In this document: piece by piece, positions 4,773-9,393 of the stretch | How the letters are laid out: every line of letters starts with the position of its first letter | Position numbering within the stretch: position 1 is the stretch's first letter | Assembly (NCBI GenBank): GCA_017502425.1 | Contig: JAFVVB010000125.1 | Coordinates: 1-9,393 of the forward strand | DNA: 9,393 nt | Reading direction: 5' to 3' | Origin: Ruminococcus sp. | GTDB lineage: Bacteria; Bacillota; Clostridia; Oscillospirales; Acutalibacteraceae | Made by a program: the position numbers and the translations under genes | Notes under the pieces: generated by a model | The model's input: only the letters and a program-made list of their open reading frames with translations | What the model was told of the DNA's origin: nothing | The model's database searches: none

Positions 4773-6113
4773 ATGTTTATTTCAAATGATATTAAATACA
4801 TCGGAGTCAATGACCATAAAATTGATTTGTTCGAGGGTCAGTTCGATGTACCTAATGGTATGGCGTATAACTCATACGCTATCATAGACGATAAAATAGC
4901 TATCATGGATAGCGTTGACAGAAATTTTAAAGACGAGTGGTTAGCTAATATAAAAGCTACCTTAGGTGACAGAAAGCCAGATTTTCTCGTTGTTCAGCAT
5001 ATGGAGCCTGACCATTCTGCTAATATCATGAGTTTTGTGAATGAATATCCTGATGCACGTATAGTAGCTTCTAAAAAAGCGTTTACTATGATGGAACAGT
5101 TTTTCGGAACTCAGTTTGAGGATAAGCAAATCGTAGTAGCAGATGGAGATACACTTTCTTTAGGTACTCATACTCTGACATTTTTCACTGCTCCTATGGT
5201 GCACTGGCCTGAGGTTATCGTTAGCTACGATGACGTTGATAAGGTGTTGTTTTCTGCTGATGGTTTTGGAAAATTTGGTGCTTTAGATGTAGAAGAAGAC
5301 TGGGCATGCGAAGCAAGACGTTACTATTTCGGTATTGTAGGAAAATACGGTATGCAGGTGCAATTACTTCTTAAAAAGGCATCAGCTCTTGATATAGAAA
5401 AAATTTGTCCTCTCCATGGACCTGTTCTTTCTGAAAATCTTTCCTACTACATCGGGCTTTATGACACATGGTCATCATATAAAGCTGAGGAAGAAGGCAT
5501 CATGATTGCATATACCTCAATTTATGGGAATACTAAAAAAGCAGTAATGCTTTTAGCTGATAAGCTCAGAGAAAACAGCGACGTCAAAATCGTACTCAAC
5601 GACTTAGCAAGAGTTGATATGCACGAAGCGGTAGAAGATGCATTCAGATATTCTAAAATCGTTTTCGCTACCACTACCTATAACGCTGATATTTTCCCAT
5701 TTATGAGAGAGTTCATCACTAATCTTGTGGAACGTAATTTCTCTAATAAAATGGTCGCGTTCATAGAAAACGGTAGTTGGGCACCACTGGCTAATAAAGT
5801 TATGAAAGAAATGCTTTCTAAACAGAAAAATCTCACGATAGCTGACACCAGCGTTACTATTAAATCTGCACTTAAAGATGATAGCATTGAGGCTATAAAT
5901 AAGCTGTGTGACGAGCTGTGTGGTAAAGAGGTTGAAACAGGAGGTGAAAGTACGGTGAAATACACATGTGATGTTTGTGGCTGGGTTTACGATGAGGAGA
6001 AAGGCTCTCCTGAAAATGGTATAGCTCCTGGCACTAAATTTGAAGACCTTCCTGAGGATTTTGTATGTCCATTATGCAAAGTACCAATGGAAAATTTCAG
6101 CAAAGCTGAATAA
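4773..6113 (+). CDS. Flavodiiron protein with C-terminal rubredoxin domain (O2/NO reductase)
   Basis: 446-residue cytoplasmic enzyme expected to reduce O2 to water or NO to N2O, protecting an anaerobe. Domain order: metallo-beta-lactamase-like diiron domain (about 1-240) with ligands H76, E78 and H81 (in QHMEPDHSAN), H144 (MVHWPE), D163 (SADGFG) and H215 (PLHGP); flavodoxin domain (about 243-385) with FMN loop YTSIYGNT (247-254); and rubredoxin (about 396-442) with C399, C402, C432 and C435 as iron ligands. All six canonical diiron ligands are present, so it should be active. The fused rubredoxin likely passes electrons to FMN and then to the diiron site, as in flavorubredoxin. AAGGGGG lies 8 nt before the ATG. 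A terminator follows the stop. An internal start before the rubredoxin part is described separately. Confidence 0.95.
   Translation: MFISNDIKYIGVNDHKIDLFEGQFDVPNGMAYNSYAIIDDKIAIMDSVDRNFKDEWLANIKATLGDRKPDFLVVQHMEPDHSANIMSFVNEYPDARIVASKKAFTMMEQFFGTQFEDKQIVVADGDTLSLGTHTLTFFTAPMVHWPEVIVSYDDVDKVLFSADGFGKFGALDVEEDWACEARRYYFGIVGKYGMQVQLLLKKASALDIEKICPLHGPVLSENLSYYIGLYDTWSSYKAEEEGIMIAYTSIYGNTKKAVMLLADKLRENSDVKIVLNDLARVDMHEAVEDAFRYSKIVFATTTYNADIFPFMREFITNLVERNFSNKMVAFIENGSWAPLANKVMKEMLSKQKNLTIADTSVTIKSALKDDSIEAINKLCDELCGKEVETGGESTVKYTCDVCGWVYDEEKGSPENGIAPGTKFEDLPEDFVCPLCKVPMENFSKAE
5939..5947 (+). promoter_or_regulatory. Internal perfect Shine-Dalgarno sequence inside the flavodiiron gene
   Basis: AGGAGGTGA is a nine-base perfect complement to the 3' end of Firmicutes 16S rRNA. 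It lies in the linker codons for Thr-Gly-Gly-Glu, and an in-frame GTG follows after 7 nt. It is stronger than the site of the host gene itself (AAGGGGG). Confidence 0.6.
5955..6113 (+). CDS. Possible free rubredoxin from an in-frame internal start (nested in the flavodiiron gene)
   Basis: Initiation at the GTG (codon 395 of the flavodiiron gene) would give a 52-residue protein beginning MKYTCDVCGWVY and ending with CPLCKVPMENF plus four residues. That is the length of free-standing rubredoxins (about 52-54), with both CxxC iron-binding pairs and the usual GIAPGTKFEDLPEDF segment. The start is placed correctly after the perfect ribosome binding site. It may be a working second product, or the scar of an ancient fusion of adjacent flavodiiron and rubredoxin genes that kept the second gene's signal. 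Whether it is translated alone cannot be told from sequence. Confidence 0.4.
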   Translation: MKYTCDVCGWVYDEEKGSPENGIAPGTKFEDLPEDFVCPLCKVPMENFSKAE

Positions 6114-6118
6114 TTGTG

Positions 6119-6149
6119 AAGCAGTCGGGTTTTGCCTGACTGCTTTTTT
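6119..6149 (+). terminator. Intrinsic terminator of the flavodiiron gene
   Basis: GCAGTCGGG (6121-6129), loop TTTTG, CCTGACTGC (6135-6143), one G-U pair in nine, then six T. Two leading A residues extend the stem into the T run. It separates the redox cluster from the thioesterase operon. Confidence 0.9.
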
Positions 6150-6206
6150 ATATATTTACACATCGATGACAAAAATGCACGAAAATTAGATGTAGATGCT
6201 TACTTA

Positions 6207-6235
6207 TTGCTAAAAATTGCTTTTTGTGGTACAAT
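6207..6235 (+). promoter_or_regulatory. Promoter of the thioesterase-TraX unit
   Basis: TTGCTA (6207-6212), 17-nt spacer, TACAAT (6230-6235) preceded by TG at 6227-6228 (extended -10). Predicted start near 6242, about 21 nt before the ATG. The spacer holds AAAAA-TTGC-TTTTT (6212-6225), a small inverted repeat of unknown meaning. Confidence 0.65.
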
Positions 6236-6262
6236 TAATGTAATTTTTGAAAGGTTGATTTT

Positions 6263-6985
6263 ATGTCTGCTAAATATACAAAAAATGCGTTAATACCGCT
6301 TAGCCTTTGTGATAACACAGGAAAGCTCAGTGTTTACAGCATTTTCACCTTGTTCATGGATATAGCTACCGAGCATGCTGATATACTGAAGCTTGACTCA
6401 GACCACTTAGGCGAGAATCTTTTCTGGGTTACGGTAAGAACTAAGGTTAAGGTGATAAGAAGACCTAAGCTTTCGTCAGAAGTAACACTTAGCACTTGGC
6501 CTGAAAAACCTTCCAGAGTCAGAGCGAACCGTCACTATCTCATCAGCGACGAAAACGGCGCTATGATAAAAGGTAAAAGCGAGTGGACTGTCGTTAATAC
6601 TGAAACAGGAAAGCTCAGTCGTGTAGGCGAGATTTACGGAGAAGATTTTGAGTTTTGCGAGGATATCGCGTGTGAAGGCAATTACGCCAAAGTAAAAGAC
6701 GATTTCAGTGATGCTCAGGTGCTTTCTCAGTATACTATAAACAGCACCGACATTGATTTAGTCCAGCATATGAATAATGCTGCGTATATCCGTGCTTTTT
6801 TAGGAGCATTCAGTACTGAAGATTTAGAAAAGTCTGAGATTAAGGAAATTGATATTGCATATAAAGCTCAGAGCTACGAGGGCGAAACACTTACCATTAA
6901 ATATAAATGTGAAGAAGACGCGGTAATTTATGCTATGGTAAAACCTGACGGCACTACTGCGGCTACTTTAAGAGTAGTGAGATAA
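6263..6985 (+). CDS. Acyl-[acyl-carrier-protein] thioesterase, FatA/FatB-like
   Basis: 240 residues, cytoplasmic, with the double hot-dog layout of bacterial acyl-ACP thioesterases, which release free fatty acids from acyl-ACP. The first hot dog (about 1-130) has the helix SIFTLFMDIATEHAD and FWVTVRTKVKVIRRPK; the second (about 150-240) has DIDLVQHMNNAAYIR, where D165, H169 and N171/N172 match the conserved catalytic-region pattern D-x-x-x-H-V-N-N. No signal peptide. The ribosome site GAAAGG is 8 nt before the ATG. The stop codon overlaps the next start (TAATG), so the following membrane protein is probably translationally coupled. Chain-length preference cannot be read from sequence. Confidence 0.9.
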   Translation: MSAKYTKNALIPLSLCDNTGKLSVYSIFTLFMDIATEHADILKLDSDHLGENLFWVTVRTKVKVIRRPKLSSEVTLSTWPEKPSRVRANRHYLISDENGAMIKGKSEWTVVNTETGKLSRVGEIYGEDFEFCEDIACEGNYAKVKDDFSDAQVLSQYTINSTDIDLVQHMNNAAYIRAFLGAFSTEDLEKSEIKEIDIAYKAQSYEGETLTIKYKCEEDAVIYAMVKPDGTTAATLRVVR

Positions 6986-7722
6986 TGAGTATTTTCAGTA
7001 GGATCAAGATTTTATCGGCATTTGAGTTGAAAATTTTAGCCTGTGTCTTTATGTTTATTGATCATTTAGGTGTAGTGCTTTTCCCTGAGTATGAGCTGAT
7101 GAGAATAGTTGGCAGACTCGCATACCCTATATTTGCGTATTTTATCGCTCAGGGATGCCGTTACACTAAGAATAAACTCAGACGTTTTTTGAACGTGTTT
7201 ATTCTCGGTGTCATATGTGAAGCGGTGTATGTCTTGTTTATGGGGTCGTATTTCGGAAATATACTGCTCACTTTTTCCGTTTCTATCATATTGATATATG
7301 TGGTTTCAAAGGCTAGGTGCGAGTATGCTAAAAACCGCTTGTATGGTGGTTTCTATTTTGCGCTTTTTGCAATTCTCTTAACGGCGACCGGATTTTACTG
7401 CAAATATGTCGGACTTGATTACGGATTTTTTGGTGTGATGTCACCTGTTGTGCTGACTATGCTTGATAAAAATTTCAGCAATACTGAAAAGTCACTTTGG
7501 TATAACTCACAGGAGTTTTCGCTACTGCTTTTTACATGTTCATTGATTCTGATAGCTGTTTTTGAGAATTTGCCATATTATCAGATGTACAGCTTACTTG
7601 CGGTGTTACTTCTCATGATGTATAACGGTAAAAAAGGGAAGTACAGCTTTAAATACGGTTTTTATCTATTCTATCCGTTGCACCTTTTGCTTATAAATGG
7701 TGTAGCGATGATATTAAAATAA
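6985..7722 (+). CDS. TraX-family integral membrane protein
   Basis: 245 residues with about seven or eight hydrophobic segments. Family features are ELKILACVFMFIDHLGVVLFP near the N-terminus (D26, H27), MRIVGRLAYPIFAYFIAQG (39-57) and a C-terminal YPLH. TraX of the F plasmid acetylates the N-terminus of pilin; chromosomal relatives in Firmicutes have no pilin partner and their substrate is unknown to me. A membrane acyltransferase acting on an envelope component is a reasonable inference from the family only. The ATG overlaps the thioesterase stop by one base, and the upstream ribosome site is weak (GTGAG), which suggests coupling. There are no conjugation genes nearby. Confidence 0.82.
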   Translation: MSIFSRIKILSAFELKILACVFMFIDHLGVVLFPEYELMRIVGRLAYPIFAYFIAQGCRYTKNKLRRFLNVFILGVICEAVYVLFMGSYFGNILLTFSVSIILIYVVSKARCEYAKNRLYGGFYFALFAILLTATGFYCKYVGLDYGFFGVMSPVVLTMLDKNFSNTEKSLWYNSQEFSLLLFTCSLILIAVFENLPYYQMYSLLAVLLLMMYNGKKGKYSFKYGFYLFYPLHLLLINGVAMILK

Positions 7723-7777
7723 ATAATCTTTAGTTTTATGCACTTGTTCCTACTATTTTCAAAAGTCAGGTGATAAT

Positions 7778-8920
7778 ATGCAAAAAGGTAAATTTTTGCT
7801 GATAGCTTTTATATCAGTCGCTCTAATTATGGCGCTAAGTTTTTCGGTGGTGTACTTTTTAGGAGATTCAAAAAGCACTTTATACACAGAAGAAACTTCT
7901 AGCGCTAAACAGGAAGAAGATATGATAAAAGACATGATTGAGGATATGACTGTGGAGGAAAAAATCTCCCAGATGATAATGCTCACGTGTCACGACGAAG
8001 TTAATATCGAGGAGATTTTACCAAATAGCGTAGGTGGAATATGTCTTTTCGGCCATTCATTTGAGGGGAAAACAGAAGCCCAGGTTATCGATATGATAAG
8101 CCTGTATAATAGCCTCTCAAAAACTCCTATGATAGTGAGTGTTGACGAAGAAGGCGGTAGTGTTAACCGCGTCAGCACTAACGAGAATTTAAGAGCTGCA
8201 CCTTTCTGGTCACCGTCACAGCTTTACTCTCAGGGCGGTTTTGAGCTCATTAAAAGCGACACCGAAGAAAAATGCGATTTGCTCAAAAAGCTCGGTATCA
8301 ATGTTAATTTAGCACCTGTGTGTGATGTGCCGTTATCAGAAGATAACTACATATACGATAGATGTTTCAGTTTAGACTATGATGAAACATCACAGTATGT
8401 TGAAAATGTAGTGAAGATAATGAAAGAAAAGCAAGTCGGCTCAACGCTGAAACATTTTCCGGGATATGGTGGAAGTGTGGATACTCACGAGTCCGTATCG
8501 TATGATCAGAGAAAGTACGAGGATTTTGAAAACGGAGATTTCAAACCGTTTATATCAGGAATTAATGAAGGCGCTGACTGTGTGATGGTAAGCCATAATA
8601 TAGTCACATGTATGGACGATGAAAATCCTGCATCACTATCAAAACCTGTCCACGATATTCTACGTGATACGCTAAAGTTTGACGGAGTTATTCTGACGGA
8701 TGATTTAAAGATGGGCGCAGTGACAAAGTTCACGGACAAAGCTGACTCCTATAAGCTTGCGCTGAAAGCGGGAAACGATATGATTTCGTGCGAGGATTAT
8801 TATGGTGCAAAAGAAGCTATGCTTAGCTGTGTTGAAAGCAAAGAGGTTGTTATAAAGCAGATTGATGAGTCAGTATACCGTATATTAAAACTTAAAATGG
8901 ATTTAGGTATTATAAAATAA
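7778..8920 (+). CDS. nagZ: Membrane-anchored beta-N-acetylhexosaminidase, glycoside hydrolase family 3 (NagZ-like)
   Basis: 380 residues. It opens with a hydrophobic helix (about 6-28) lacking a lipobox, so it is an extracellular enzyme held by a signal anchor or released after cleavage. The GH3 barrel follows: DMTVEEKISQMIML, VGGICLFG, SVDEEGGSVNRVS, NVNLAPVCDVP, then KHFPGYGGSVDTHES with the D235/H237 acid-base dyad on the loop seen in NagZ enzymes, and ILTDDLKMGAV with the predicted nucleophile D308. It should remove N-acetylglucosamine from muropeptides or other exo-GlcNAc glycans. The length is that of single-domain NagZ, without the extra C-terminal domain of Bacillus NagZ. AGGTGA lies 4 nt before the ATG. 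The 55-nt gap after TraX has no terminator and only a weak -10-like TACTAT (7751-7756), so co-transcription is likely. Confidence 0.9.
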   Translation: MQKGKFLLIAFISVALIMALSFSVVYFLGDSKSTLYTEETSSAKQEEDMIKDMIEDMTVEEKISQMIMLTCHDEVNIEEILPNSVGGICLFGHSFEGKTEAQVIDMISLYNSLSKTPMIVSVDEEGGSVNRVSTNENLRAAPFWSPSQLYSQGGFELIKSDTEEKCDLLKKLGINVNLAPVCDVPLSEDNYIYDRCFSLDYDETSQYVENVVKIMKEKQVGSTLKHFPGYGGSVDTHESVSYDQRKYEDFENGDFKPFISGINEGADCVMVSHNIVTCMDDENPASLSKPVHDILRDTLKFDGVILTDDLKMGAVTKFTDKADSYKLALKAGNDMISCEDYYGAKEAMLSCVESKEVVIKQIDESVYRILKLKMDLGIIK

Positions 8921-8921
8921 G

Positions 8922-8947
8922 AAAAGCTCCCGAAAGGGAGCTTTTTT
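8922..8947. terminator. Bidirectional intrinsic terminator between nagZ and the OmpA-like gene
   Basis: AAAAGCTCCC (8922-8931), tetraloop GAAA, GGGAGCTTTTTT (8936-8947). The stem is perfect, and the A run and T run make it work on either strand. It begins one base after the nagZ stop and lies nine bases beyond the stop of the convergent gene. Confidence 0.93.
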
Positions 8948-8956
8948 AATGGTTAA

Positions 8957-9393
8957 TTATTTGCCTGAAACTCTGAATACTACTCGTCTTGATGCGGCTT
9001 TATCTACTGAGCCGTCAGCCTTTAATACAGGGTAGTCGTATGAGTAGCCGATAGCAGCGATAGAATCTTTGATTTCAGGATGGAGTTTGATGCAGTATTC
9101 CATAACGGCGTTTGCACGTTTTTGGGATAATTCCTGATTGTATTCGTGGCTACCGTCAGGGTCGGTGTGACCTTCAACTACGATAGCGTTGACAGAGTCT
9201 TTGTGCTTGCTATCAAAAACTATCGAGGTGTACTCTTCCATAAATTCCTTGAGGCTCTTTTTACCTGCTTCTGAAATTTTGTAGCTGTCTACATCAAACA
9301 GCACACTTGAATCCATAGTAACCTCGCCTGTATCTTTATTTACATCGATATCGAGGTCTGAGTCGTTTAAAGCTGTGTAGATATCAGAAGAAA
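8957..9393 (-). CDS. OmpA/MotB-type peptidoglycan-binding domain protein, C-terminal part; 5' end off window
   Basis: The frame is open to the right edge, so the 144 residues seen are the C-terminus of a longer protein; the ATG at 9316 is an internal methionine, since in-frame residues before it (ALNDSDLDIDVNKDTGEVT) belong to the domain. The domain carries SSVLFDVDSYKISEAG, IVVEGHTDPDG, then NQELSQKRANAVMEY and SRRVVFRVSGK at the end; the aspartate and arginine of these motifs bind diaminopimelate-containing peptidoglycan in OmpA and MotB. Clostridial relatives usually have an N-terminal membrane helix and coiled coil, which would be outside the window. It is convergent with nagZ, another cell-wall gene. 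It could be a MotB-like stator or a wall anchor; the missing N-terminus would decide. Confidence 0.88.
   Translation of the reverse strand, partial: SSDIYTALNDSDLDIDVNKDTGEVTMDSSVLFDVDSYKISEAGKKSLKEFMEEYTSIVFDSKHKDSVNAIVVEGHTDPDGSHEYNQELSQKRANAVMEYCIKLHPEIKDSIAAIGYSYDYPVLKADGSVDKAASRRVVFRVSGK

Noticed and set aside
7728..7756. Separate promoter for nagZ with TACTAT at 7751-7756
   Set aside because: The possible -35 boxes match three of six bases or fewer; readthrough from the thioesterase-TraX unit explains expression without it.
9314..9316. ATG as the start of the OmpA-like gene, giving 119 residues
   Set aside because: The frame is open upstream to the window edge and those residues fit the domain; there is no ribosome binding site, so the gene is partial.

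Overview
The window looks like an ordinary chromosomal stretch from a low-GC, anaerobic Gram-positive bacterium of the class Clostridia, possibly Oscillospiraceae/Ruminococcaceae (the family-level guess is inference). Pointers are AT-rich intergenic DNA, strong AGGAGG-type ribosome binding sites, sigma-A promoters with 17-nt spacers, a Firmicutes-type single-chain glycyl-tRNA synthetase, PyrR attenuation, and a flavodiiron protein fused to rubredoxin. I see no phage, insertion sequence, CRISPR array, tRNA or rRNA.

Layout. Positions 1-779 (minus) hold the first 260 codons of glyS, with its promoter at 818-846. After a divergent intergenic region comes a pyrimidine operon on the plus strand: promoter 970-998, a leader of about 106 nt that folds as a PyrR-type attenuator, pyrR (1111-1647) and a uracil/xanthine-type permease (1670-3043). 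Positions 3044-3232 have no gene I can support. A terminator at 3233-3260 separates the permease from a convergent Crp/Fnr-family regulator (3265-3927, minus).

The regulator is divergent from a redox cluster: a ferredoxin-like multi-cysteine protein (4014-4709) and a flavodiiron-rubredoxin protein (4773-6113). The intergenic region contains the palindrome TGTTGT-AAAA-ACAACA, centred exactly 41.5 bp upstream of the predicted start of the ferredoxin transcript and just downstream of the regulator's own predicted start. This suggests that the regulator activates the redox genes and represses itself. The likely job of the cluster is reductive removal of O2 or NO.

A terminator (6119-6149) closes that cluster. 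An acyl-ACP thioesterase (6263-6985) and a TraX-family membrane protein (6985-7722) overlap by one base. A membrane-anchored GH3 beta-N-acetylhexosaminidase, NagZ-like, follows (7778-8920). These three may be one transcript concerned with the cell envelope. A bidirectional terminator (8922-8947) separates them from a convergent OmpA/MotB-type peptidoglycan-binding domain protein whose 5' part lies beyond the right edge.

The points most worth a second look are: (1) a perfect Shine-Dalgarno sequence and in-frame GTG inside the flavodiiron gene, placed to make a free 52-residue rubredoxin; (2) the Crp/Fnr palindrome and its promoter geometry; (3) the compact PyrR attenuator; and (4) the thioesterase-TraX coupling.
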